NCBI GenBank assembly: GCA_018434645.1
Contig: JAHDOX010000145.1
Location: 1 to 5,522 of the forward strand
Length of the DNA stretch: 5,522 nucleotides
Direction: 5' to 3'
Origin: Synergistales bacterium
Lineage (GTDB): Bacteria > Synergistota > Synergistia > Synergistales > Thermovirgaceae
Shown here: one piece after another, positions 1 to 5,522 of the stretch
Layout of the letters: each line of letters opens with the position of its first letter
Numbering within the stretch: the first letter of the stretch is position 1
The notes under the pieces: model-generated
The model's input: only the letters and a program-made list of their open reading frames with translations
What the model was told of the DNA's origin: nothing
Database searches by the model: none
Program-made: the position numbers and the translations under genes

Positions 1-609
1 ATAAACAATAACGATGGACGAAAGTATTGCAAAGATGTTGGCGTACTTGTTCTTGCTCACTAGGCTGAAAACCATTATAAGAACTACGACCAGAAGGGAG
101 ACGGGCCAGTAATTTGCCGCGTTTCCCTCGATGGCTGTCGAGGCCAGGGAAAAACCGATGGCCATGATGGTGGGTCCTATGACTACCGGCGTGATTATCT
201 TCCGGATGACGCCTATGATACGACTATATCCGATGAAAGAAAGGAGAAGTCCTCCCCCGATCAGCCCTCCGCCGATATACTGCATTATCTGCTCGGGACC
301 AAGGGCATGATAGGCTCCGATGATCGTCATTATCGAGGGGATGAAACTGAAGCTTGATCCCTGGACTATGGGCAGTCCCGACCCCAGCTTCGGGTGGGTC
401 TGGATCAACGTCGCCACACCCATGGCGAAGTACACACAAGAAATAAACGCTCCCATCTGAACGGTGCTCATTCCCATGGCCGGCCCGAAAATAAGGGGGA
501 CCAGGGTAGTCGCCCCAAAAAGGGTCAATACGTGCTGGGCTCCCGCGAGTATCATGATCGGCGTCGGCGGCTTGTCGGTAAGACCATAAAAAACCTTTTT
601 GCGTGCCAT
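1..609 (-). CDS. NCS2-family (uracil/xanthine-type) nucleobase permease, N-terminal part
   Basis: This is a membrane transporter of the nucleobase-cation symporter 2 family, which imports xanthine, uric acid or uracil by ion symport across the cytoplasmic membrane. The frame is open from an ATG at 609 to the left edge, giving 203 codons and no stop; full family members are about 430-460 residues, so roughly the N-terminal half is present. The TM1 signature AQHVLTLFGATTLVP covers residues 24-38 and includes the family QH pair (25-26). The TM3 signature GSGLPIVQGSSFSFIP is at 76-91. About six to seven hydrophobic segments follow one another from residue 18 onward. The start is fixed by a near-perfect AGGAGGTG site seven bases upstream. 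The TM8 and TM10 residues that decide substrate lie outside the window, so uracil, xanthine or urate cannot be told apart. Its position after a molybdenum hydroxylase operon favours a purine-like or other N-heterocyclic substrate (inference). Confidence 0.93.
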   Translation of the reverse strand, partial: MARKKVFYGLTDKPPTPIMILAGAQHVLTLFGATTLVPLIFGPAMGMSTVQMGAFISCVYFAMGVATLIQTHPKLGSGLPIVQGSSFSFIPSIMTIIGAYHALGPEQIMQYIGGGLIGGGLLLSFIGYSRIIGVIRKIITPVVIGPTIMAIGFSLASTAIEGNAANYWPVSLLVVVLIMVFSLVSKNKYANIFAILSSIVIVY

Positions 610-614
610 AGTCA

Positions 615-622
615 CACCTCCT
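615..622 (-). promoter_or_regulatory. Strong ribosome binding site of the permease gene
   Basis: Read on the minus strand this is AGGAGGTG, an almost complete match to the anti-Shine-Dalgarno end of 16S rRNA, placed five to seven bases before the ATG at 609. It settles the permease start and is the strongest Shine-Dalgarno site in the window. Confidence 0.85.
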
Positions 623-650
623 GTTTTTGTGTTACTCCATCTCTTTCAAT

Positions 651-689
651 GGCTTTCGCTTTTGCCTTTTCAAAACACCGGGAAAAGCC
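651..689 (-). promoter_or_regulatory. Possible structured leader upstream of the permease (competing inverted repeats)
   Basis: On the minus strand, segment A (689-682, GGCTTTTC) can pair with segment B (671-666, GAAAAG) or with segment C (656-651, AAAGCC). The two pairings exclude each other and lie about 30 bases before the ribosome binding site. The arrangement recalls a leader with alternative folds, but the stems are short (six pairs) and A/T-rich, so chance is a real alternative. I do not recognise the conserved core of a purine riboswitch or of any other known riboswitch here. Confidence 0.2.
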
Positions 690-727
690 TGCCCCCACCT
701 CCCCTCTCTTATCGCCGGCATCCAGAA

Positions 728-741
728 TTCCACCGGTGGAA
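728..741. promoter_or_regulatory. Perfect 14 bp palindrome, candidate operator
   Basis: TTCCACCGGTGGAA is identical to its own reverse complement. It is overlapped by a second inverted repeat, GTGGA (736-740) with TCCAC (745-749), so the GTGGA half can pair on either side. It lies about 120 bases upstream of the permease start and just downstream of the hairpin that follows the large-subunit gene, a reasonable place for a repressor or activator site controlling the permease. No regulator gene is in the window and I cannot match the site to a known family. No convincing -35/-10 pair was found nearby. Confidence 0.35.
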
Positions 742-763
742 AGGTCCACTAAAACAATTTTCA

Positions 764-808
764 CAGCTTGAGGGAAGCGAGGGCAAATGCCCCGTCGCCC
801 TCAAACTG
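764..808 (-). terminator. Long imperfect hairpin after the molybdenum hydroxylase operon, probable terminator
   Basis: The arms 764-774 and 798-808 form 11 pairs (one G-U on the minus-strand RNA). Inside them are CGA/TCG (778-780 with 795-797) and a GGGC/GCCC stem (781-784 with 789-792) closing an AAAT loop. The hairpin begins about eight bases after the large-subunit stop, where a terminator is expected. The minus-strand tail is only loosely U-rich (TGAAAATTGTTTT). The other strand has a clean T5 run right after the stem (809-813), so the element may act better against plus-strand transcripts or in both directions. Confidence 0.55.
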
Positions 809-816
809 TTTTTGTC

Positions 817-3234
817 TCAGAACCACTCTTTTTTGGCTTTCTTGTAGTTCTGCTCCTGAACGTAGGGATAATCCCAAAGATCTTCTTCACCCGTCTTGCT
901 CATCTGTACGGCCTTGTAAACCCTTTCCCTCGAAAACGGGTAGGTATGGATGCGAACACCCAGGGCGTTGAAGAGGGCATTGCCGATGGCTGGAGCCGGC
1001 GAAATCATGGAGTGCTCCCCTACACCACGGTTTCCGTAGGGAGAAAGCTCTTCGGGTGTTTCCTCCCAGAAGCTGTCGATTTCCTCCGGTATGTCCTTTA
1101 TGGTGGCTATCTTGTAATCGGTAAAGTCGGGCGTCAGGAGTCTGCCCTTTTCGTCATAGTACATGCCCTCCATAAGTCCGGCGGAAATTCCCTGCACTGT
1201 CCCGCCTTCTATCTGCCCCCGTACATTCATTGGGCTTATAGCCTTGCCGACATCGTAGCCGGAGCTTACGCGGTTGACTTCCACACAACCCGTCGCCGGA
1301 TCGACTTCCACGTCTATACCAACAGCCCCTACTGTGAAGTGGACCACGCTCTTGGGCGACTGGCCCGTTTCGTTGTCGGGGTAAATCACATCGGGGGGAA
1401 CGAAGGAACCTGTCCCTATGATTGGCCCGCCATGGTAATAACCGTCGGGCATCTTAAAACCGTTCTGGATCCTTTCGTCGAGGGGTTCCGCCTTCCCGGC
1501 ACTGCGGCACTTGACGATTCCGTGTTCGATAACGATGCTCTCGGGAGGAACCTGCCAATATTGGGCATACAGGCTTATTATCTGTTCCCTGGCATCGGCG
1601 GCCGCCCTTTTTACAGCCATGCCCATTGCCCAACAGGACCGGCTCGCCACGGTCTGCCAGTCGTAGGGGTGGGAATTGGTGTCAGGGTAAATGCAGCGGA
1701 TCTTCTTGACGGGAATTCCAAGTTCCTCCGAGGCCATCTGCGCGAAGGATGTATAGGTTCCCTGTCCCATGTCCATCGTGGCCGCTAGTATCTCGACTGT
1801 ACCGTCCCCCAAAACCTTGACTATGGCAGATGATGAGGCGTCTGCGGGCTTCGCGGGAGCCTTTATCGCCAAGGCAAGGCCCTTGCCCCTTTTCCAACCG
1901 GGCCTGCGGGGTTCTTCTTTCTTTTGGATCCCCACCTTGTCGACTACCTTTTCGATTATCTTTGGAAGGGCGTGGTTGTGCATGGGCATTCCAGTGCACG
2001 TTTTTAGTCCCGGCTCAAGTATGTTTTTCAGCCTGAACTCGACCGGGTCCATCCCTATCTTGTGAGCGGCGATGTCTATGATCGTCTCCATTACTCCCAT
2101 CAGCTCAGGCAAACCGAAACCTCTATATGCGCCGCCGAAGGGCTTGTTGGTGTAAACGGCGTAACTGTCAGTCCAGACGTTTGGAACGTAGTAGCATCCC
2201 GTCGAGGTATAGCCGGCGCTTCTTACAGGGTTGGCGCCGTATTCAGCCGAGACTCCCGTATCGAAATAGAAGGTGTTTTTCATTCCAAGGATTTTTCCGT
2301 CCTTGTCTATGCCCATCTTTATTCTGGCCACGTATCCCTGCCTCACCCAGGAAGTCAGCATAACTTCCTCGCGAGAGATGTGAAGTTTCACCGGTCTTCC
2401 CTTGACATCGGGATCCATGGCTCCCGCCAGGCAAAGGGCCTCAATGGTCATACCGGCCTTGCCTCCGAATCCACCTCCTATTGGCGGAGCTATGACACGG
2501 ATCTTGTTAAGGGGATAACCCAAACCGGCTGCGATGATTTCCCTTGTGGCGAATACCGACTGAGCCGCGGTCCAGATGGTCAGGTAGCCTGTGGCCGGAT
2601 CTTCCTTGCAAATGCAGCAGTGGGGTTCAAGAAACCCATGGGCGATTTGCGGACAGTTCACCGCCTCCTCCACGACATACTCCGATTCCTCGAACGCTTT
2701 TTCTACATCGCCCCTGCGGATACGGAACCAGTTAGCCAGGTTTGTCCCGGGCTGAGGAACGATAAAGGGGACATGTTCGTAGCTTTCCAGCTCTGGATGC
2801 ACGAGAATAGAATTGTCCGTAGCCTCCTTTACGGGGTCGAAAATCGGCGTCAGTTCCTTGTATTTCGCCTTGACCTTGAGGGCACCCTCTTCGGCGGCTT
2901 CTTCGGTCTCTGCAACTACCAGTGCTATGGGCTCGCCCACGTACCGCACCTTGCCTACGGCAAGCGGGGTACGGTCATGCAGGTAAAGGCCGAACCTGTG
3001 TACGAACTGATCGCCCAGAATCACCTTGACCACACCGGGAACTTTCATGGCTTCCGAGACGTCTATTGAAACAATCTCCCCATGGGCGATGGTAGACCTT
3101 GCCGCTTTGGCATGGAGCAATTCGGGACCGAACCTTAAATCATCCGTATACTGGAGGGTACCCGCAGCTTTCTCGACGTCGTATTGCCGTGTAACCCATT
3201 TGCCGACTCCGTCGTTTGTGATGGTCTGCTTCAT
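817..3234 (-). CDS. Molybdopterin-binding (large) subunit of a xanthine dehydrogenase-family molybdenum hydroxylase
   Basis: This is the catalytic subunit: the molybdenum-pterin centre hydroxylates a carbon of an aldehyde or N-heterocycle and passes electrons to the [2Fe-2S] and FAD subunits, probably in the cytoplasm since no signal peptide is seen. From the ATG at 3234 it has 805 residues, normal for a separate Mo subunit. Motifs seen: HGFLEPHCC at 199-207, the cofactor loop GGGFGGK at 253-259, AYRGFG at 369-374 with the active-site-type Arg371, DMGQG at 488-492, and RGVGE at 736-740 whose Glu740 matches the catalytic base. Position 260, just after GGGFGGK, is Ala where xanthine dehydrogenases have the substrate-orienting Glu. 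The AYRGFG loop is not the AYxCSFR loop of form I CO dehydrogenase. A TTG at 3240 could add two residues, but it sits against the Shine-Dalgarno site while the ATG is seven bases away, so the ATG is preferred. The exact substrate is unknown. Confidence 0.95.
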   Translation of the reverse strand: MKQTITNDGVGKWVTRQYDVEKAAGTLQYTDDLRFGPELLHAKAARSTIAHGEIVSIDVSEAMKVPGVVKVILGDQFVHRFGLYLHDRTPLAVGKVRYVGEPIALVVAETEEAAEEGALKVKAKYKELTPIFDPVKEATDNSILVHPELESYEHVPFIVPQPGTNLANWFRIRRGDVEKAFEESEYVVEEAVNCPQIAHGFLEPHCCICKEDPATGYLTIWTAAQSVFATREIIAAGLGYPLNKIRVIAPPIGGGFGGKAGMTIEALCLAGAMDPDVKGRPVKLHISREEVMLTSWVRQGYVARIKMGIDKDGKILGMKNTFYFDTGVSAEYGANPVRSAGYTSTGCYYVPNVWTDSYAVYTNKPFGGAYRGFGLPELMGVMETIIDIAAHKIGMDPVEFRLKNILEPGLKTCTGMPMHNHALPKIIEKVVDKVGIQKKEEPRRPGWKRGKGLALAIKAPAKPADASSSAIVKVLGDGTVEILAATMDMGQGTYTSFAQMASEELGIPVKKIRCIYPDTNSHPYDWQTVASRSCWAMGMAVKRAAADAREQIISLYAQYWQVPPESIVIEHGIVKCRSAGKAEPLDERIQNGFKMPDGYYHGGPIIGTGSFVPPDVIYPDNETGQSPKSVVHFTVGAVGIDVEVDPATGCVEVNRVSSGYDVGKAISPMNVRGQIEGGTVQGISAGLMEGMYYDEKGRLLTPDFTDYKIATIKDIPEEIDSFWEETPEELSPYGNRGVGEHSMISPAPAIGNALFNALGVRIHTYPFSRERVYKAVQMSKTGEEDLWDYPYVQEQNYKKAKKEWF

Positions 3235-3240
3235 GACCAA

Positions 3241-3248
3241 CCCTCCCT
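3241..3248 (-). promoter_or_regulatory. Ribosome binding site that decides the large-subunit start
   Basis: Read on the minus strand this is AGGGAGGG. Its first two bases belong to the TAG stop of the [2Fe-2S] gene, and GGAGG ends seven bases before the ATG at 3234. The upstream TTG at 3240 would touch the site with almost no spacer and is therefore an unlikely start. The overlap of stop and ribosome binding site suggests translational coupling of the two subunits. Confidence 0.75.
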
Positions 3249-3726
3249 ACCTTCTTTCCTTCAGCATCGCTGCCGCCTTGTGGACGGCACGAATTATGCT
3301 CACGTAACCCGTGCAGCGGCACAGGTTTCCCGAAAGACCTTCTTTTATCTGCTCATCCGTAGGATCCGGGTGCCTGTTCAAAAGATCCACGGCGGCAAGG
3401 ACCATTCCAGGAGTGCAGAAGCCACACTGGATGGCCCCTTCCTCAACGAAGGCCTTCTGTACCGGGTGAAGTTCGCCGTCCGGCCCAAGCAGCCCCTCTG
3501 AAGTGACTACTTTCCTGCCCTCGGCCTCAACGGCGAGAACCATGCAGGACTTTTGCAACTTTCCGTCAAGCAGGACCGTGCAAGTCCCGCATTCCCCTTC
3601 CTCACATCCTCTTTTGACGCTGGTGACGCCAAATTCCCTCAGGGCGCGAAGAAGCGTAGTACGTGGCTCCACCTCCAGGGTGACGGGTTTACCGTTGAGT
3701 ACAACGTTTATCGGTTGTTTAGGCAT
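3247..3726 (-). CDS. [2Fe-2S] ferredoxin-type (small) subunit of the molybdenum hydroxylase
   Basis: This subunit carries the two iron-sulfur clusters that move electrons between the molybdenum centre and FAD. It has 159 residues, typical for the family. The N-terminal plant-ferredoxin-like domain binds the first cluster with Cys41, Cys46, Cys49 and Cys61 (GCEEGECGTC at 40-49, then KSC at 59-61). The C-terminal helical domain binds the second with Cys101 and Cys104 (QCGFCTPGM at 100-108) and Cys136 and Cys138 (LSGNLCRCTGY at 131-141). All eight ligands are present, so the protein looks functional. The ATG at 3726 lies 11 bases after the FAD-subunit stop, and a G-rich Shine-Dalgarno site (AGGGGGA) overlaps that stop. 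The large-subunit gene follows after 12 bases. The FAD, Fe-S, Mo order is that of coxMSL operons, but this shows shared architecture rather than CO oxidation. Confidence 0.97.
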   Translation of the reverse strand: MPKQPINVVLNGKPVTLEVEPRTTLLRALREFGVTSVKRGCEEGECGTCTVLLDGKLQKSCMVLAVEAEGRKVVTSEGLLGPDGELHPVQKAFVEEGAIQCGFCTPGMVLAAVDLLNRHPDPTDEQIKEGLSGNLCRCTGYVSIIRAVHKAAAMLKERR

Positions 3727-3737
3727 TTTTATTCCCC

Positions 3738-4598
3738 CTAGAACCTTTCAAGGCATTTGCGCAGGGCCTTTTTGGTGAGTTCCCCCACCATGGAGATCCG
3801 GTATTCCCTGCTGGCCCTGACATCGGTTATGGGATCCACACAGGCCATCGCCGCTTCGGCTACTTTATCAAGAAGGGACTCGTCCGGTGACACAACTCCC
3901 CTTAGGAGGTCTTCTGCGACCTTTGCCCTTACAGGCCTGGGGGTCACCGCTCCAAAAGAAAGCCTGTATTCCCTTTCGCCGGGCCCGTCAGTGATTACGC
4001 AGGCCACGCCTACCTGGGCCAGATCCAGGGCGTTCCGTCGACCCAGCTTGAGGTAACATCCCGCGGAGTGCCCCTTAGGCAGAGGCAGCTCCACCGATTT
4101 CACAATTTCCCCTTTCTGCAATACATTCTTCCTCGGTCCGGTTATGAATTCCATTACCGGGACCTTCCTTCGACCTGCGGGACCCACCAGGTGCATTACA
4201 CCCTCGTACACACAGCAAGGAGCTATCATGTCCCCTGATGGTACTGCCGAACACAGGTTGCCCACCACCGTGGCCTTGTTGCGCATCACGAAGTCCGAAT
4301 GGGAAAGGGCCGCATCCATGAGGGCCGGGTAAAATTTTCCGACCTGTGGATGTTCCGCGACTTCATTGACCGTAGCCAGTGCTCCGATCACCAATCCCCC
4401 GGAGGGATCGAAGGAAATTCCTTTAAGCTCCTCTATCAGGGAAAGATCAACGATCAACTCGGGGTGGACCAGGTTTTTTTTCATCCATACCAAAAGATCA
4501 GTGCCTCCGGCTTTGACTGCGGTATCGGGGCCGCTTCTGGAAAGAATCTCAAAAGCCTCTTTTAAAGAGGCTGGACGCTCCATCTCGAAAGCAAGCAT
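3738..4598 (-). CDS. FAD-binding (medium) subunit of the molybdenum hydroxylase
   Basis: This is the flavoprotein subunit (FAD-binding type 5 domain plus the CO dehydrogenase flavoprotein C-terminal domain). It takes electrons from the [2Fe-2S] subunit and delivers them to NAD+, ferredoxin or another acceptor. It has 286 residues, the usual length. Seen motifs are KAGGTDLLVWMKK at 29-41, the first FAD loop; RNKATVVGNLCSAVPSGD at 106-123, the second loop, with VVGN in place of the more usual IGGN; GRRNALDLAQVGVA at 186-199; and DVRASREYR at 259-267 near the C-terminus. I do not see the inserted four-cysteine [4Fe-4S] loop of 4-hydroxybenzoyl-CoA reductase. The ATG at 4598 is preceded by AAGGAG at good spacing. 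It is the first gene of the three-subunit operon; the cyclase gene upstream is separated by a hairpin, so the operon probably has its own promoter in 4599-4690. Confidence 0.95.
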   Translation of the reverse strand: MLAFEMERPASLKEAFEILSRSGPDTAVKAGGTDLLVWMKKNLVHPELIVDLSLIEELKGISFDPSGGLVIGALATVNEVAEHPQVGKFYPALMDAALSHSDFVMRNKATVVGNLCSAVPSGDMIAPCCVYEGVMHLVGPAGRRKVPVMEFITGPRKNVLQKGEIVKSVELPLPKGHSAGCYLKLGRRNALDLAQVGVACVITDGPGEREYRLSFGAVTPRPVRAKVAEDLLRGVVSPDESLLDKVAEAAMACVDPITDVRASREYRISMVGELTKKALRKCLERF

Positions 4599-4692
4599 AA
4601 AACCACTCCTTTTATTTAGCCCGGTCGCCTCTGCAGCATAAATTTTGCCCGAGCCTGCTCTCCTTCTTTCGAAAACACAAAGGAAAGTGAAA
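4599..4692 (-). promoter_or_regulatory. Probable promoter and leader region of the molybdenum hydroxylase operon
   Basis: This gap holds no gene. It lies between the hairpin after the cyclase gene and the FAD-subunit start, so the operon promoter is expected here if the hairpin terminates. It contains an AT-rich patch (AAAATTTATG on the minus strand, about 4640-4649), an 8 bp palindrome TTTCGAAA around 4668-4675, and the AAGGAG ribosome binding site close to the start codon. I could not find a convincing -35/-10 pair or a sigma-54 type -24/-12 element, so the promoter is inferred from position only. Confidence 0.35.
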
Positions 4693-4718
4693 GGGGAGAT
4701 CCATGTCCGAACCTCCCC
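4693..4718 (-). terminator. Hairpin after the cyclase gene, probable terminator or attenuator
   Basis: On the minus strand GGGGAGGTTC pairs with GGATCTCCCC: 10 pairs including two G-U, with a six-base loop GGACAT. A moderately U-rich tail (TTTCACTTTCCTTT) follows. It starts about 13 bases after the cyclase stop, as expected for an intrinsic terminator. The tail is not a pure U-run, so partial read-through into the FAD-subunit gene is possible. Confidence 0.55.
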
Positions 4719-4731
4719 CTCATTCTTTTAC

Positions 4732-5522
4732 CTATTCTTCCGCAAAAGCTACGATGCGGCTGATGCAGGATTCTCCGCCTACGAACCTCCAGGGGAAACA
4801 CCCTATAGTCACGCGTTTTCCGAGGACCTTGTCAATGTCGCCTCCAAGGCATTCGGCATGGATGATATTTTCCGGGAAAAGATCGATGTGCATCAACTGA
4901 TAGTCTTCGGGCGGGAAGAAATCATCCAGACCCTTGCCGTATTTCTTCTTGAGGTGCGCATCGGCTTCCCTGGCCTGGGCCGGCATCCATTCCCTGATCT
5001 TCGTGTTCATCGGATGGTCCGCTGAACCGCAATCCACGCCGATCCACTTGATCTTGCGTTTCTTGCACCACTGGGCGAACTCGTTCGTCGGACCGGGGTG
5101 CTTGACCATGTAGCGCACCTCGTCGGCTTCCGGCTGATCCCAACCATAACGGTGGTAGCCTGTGTTGATGATCAGGATATCTCCGTCGTGGATATCGGCC
5201 CTTTCTTCGATGTCCTTACTGGTGTAAATACCGTAGTCTTCAGCGATGTCGGAGATATCAACAACGACGCCGGGGCCTACCAGGAAGTTTTTGAGTTCGA
5301 GGCTGGCGATATCGCCACCATGAGTGCAAAAATGCACAGGCCCGTCAAGATGGGTTCCCACATGGTTTGAGTGAGTCAAAAGCTGTCCGTTTGCTCCATT
5401 CGGGGCGAGCCGCTTGAAAAACTTTATCTGAAGCGGTTCATAAGTCGGCCACGGTGGAGTAAGGTGGCTCAAAGGAATCGTCAGATCGTAAATCGTCAGT
5501 TTGTCCCAGTTTTTCAGTTCCA
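4732..5522 (-). CDS. Cyclase-family metal-dependent hydrolase (kynurenine formamidase/isatin hydrolase-like), 5' end at window edge
   Basis: This belongs to the cyclase family, which includes bacterial kynurenine formamidase and isatin hydrolase; these enzymes use zinc or manganese to hydrolyse an amide or lactam. Counting from the first complete codon at 5520, 262 residues are visible. The signature HVGTHLDGPVHF at 53-64 matches HxGTHxDxPxHF exactly and supplies the metal ligands. GVDCGSADHP at 161-170 and MHIDLFPENIIHAE at 210-223 match the conserved C-terminal strands. A TTG at 5472 could be called as a start, but the frame is open upstream and reads ELKNWDKLTIYDLTIP, the expected first strand of the family, so that start would truncate the protein. 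The window ends on the last two bases (TG) of the codon before Glu, so ATG one base beyond the edge is the likely start, giving about 263 residues. The substrate is not known; kynurenine formamidase is less likely in this setting than a ring-opening amidohydrolase (inference). Confidence 0.9.
   Translation of the reverse strand, partial: ELKNWDKLTIYDLTIPLSHLTPPWPTYEPLQIKFFKRLAPNGANGQLLTHSNHVGTHLDGPVHFCTHGGDIASLELKNFLVGPGVVVDISDIAEDYGIYTSKDIEERADIHDGDILIINTGYHRYGWDQPEADEVRYMVKHPGPTNEFAQWCKKRKIKWIGVDCGSADHPMNTKIREWMPAQAREADAHLKKKYGKGLDDFFPPEDYQLMHIDLFPENIIHAECLGGDIDKVLGKRVTIGCFPWRFVGGESCISRIVAFAEE

Noticed and set aside
224..439. Minus-strand open frame of 71 codons within the permease region
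   Set aside because: It overlaps the permease in another frame. The permease frame has clear family motifs and an excellent ribosome binding site, whereas this one has neither.
610..763. Purine riboswitch upstream of the permease
   Set aside because: The conserved core and three-way junction of the purine riboswitch could not be recognised on the minus strand. Only short inverted repeats are present.
787..1788. Long plus-strand open frame of 333 codons opposite the large-subunit gene
   Set aside because: It lies entirely antisense to a well-supported catalytic subunit, its translation shows no recognisable domain, and it has no convincing ribosome binding site. It is a shadow of the minus-strand codon pattern.
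2062..3069. Second long plus-strand open frame of 335 codons opposite the large-subunit gene
   Set aside because: Same case: antisense to conserved motifs of the Mo subunit, with no recognisable protein family or start signals.
817..4598. Annotation as CO dehydrogenase (coxMSL), suggested by the FAD, Fe-S, Mo gene order
   Set aside because: The active-site loop reads AYRGFG, not the AYxCSFR loop that carries the copper-binding cysteine in form I CO dehydrogenase. Gene order alone is shared by many molybdenum hydroxylases.
3738..4598. 4-hydroxybenzoyl-CoA reductase-type FAD subunit
   Set aside because: That type carries an extra loop with four cysteines for a [4Fe-4S] cluster. The cysteines here (about 116, 128, 129, 181, 200, 253, 282) do not form such a loop and the length is standard.

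Overview
The window is a compact catabolic segment in which every supported gene lies on the minus strand, so it is transcribed right to left. Moderately GC-rich DNA, strong Shine-Dalgarno sites, short intergenic gaps and free use of AGG and ATA codons fit an anaerobic bacterium such as a member of the Synergistota or Bacillota. That placement is only an impression from composition and protein style, because no taxonomic marker is present.

In order of transcription: (1) a cyclase-family metal-dependent amidohydrolase whose N-terminus runs off the right edge; (2) a gap of about 130 bp with a terminator-like hairpin; (3) a tight three-gene operon for a molybdenum hydroxylase of the xanthine dehydrogenase/aldehyde oxidase/CO dehydrogenase superfamily, in the order FAD subunit, [2Fe-2S] subunit, molybdopterin subunit; (4) a 207 bp gap with a long hairpin, a perfect 14 bp palindrome and a short leader with competing inverted repeats; (5) the first 203 codons of an NCS2-family nucleobase permease that runs off the left edge.

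Together the genes suggest uptake and breakdown of a nitrogen heterocycle. The permease would import a purine- or pyrimidine-like compound. The flavin/iron-sulfur/molybdenum enzyme would hydroxylate a ring carbon (or, in reverse, reduce the ring). The cyclase-family enzyme could hydrolyse a ring lactam or amide. The substrate cannot be read from the sequence. The large subunit lacks the glutamate that follows the GGGFGGK loop in classical xanthine dehydrogenases but keeps the active-site arginine, so the enzyme need not be a plain xanthine dehydrogenase. It also lacks the form I CO dehydrogenase loop. No maturation gene (xdhC/mobA type), regulator, RNA gene, mobile element or CRISPR array is visible. 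I find no clearly new system. The least explained parts are the pairing of a cyclase with this hydroxylase and the structured region upstream of the permease.
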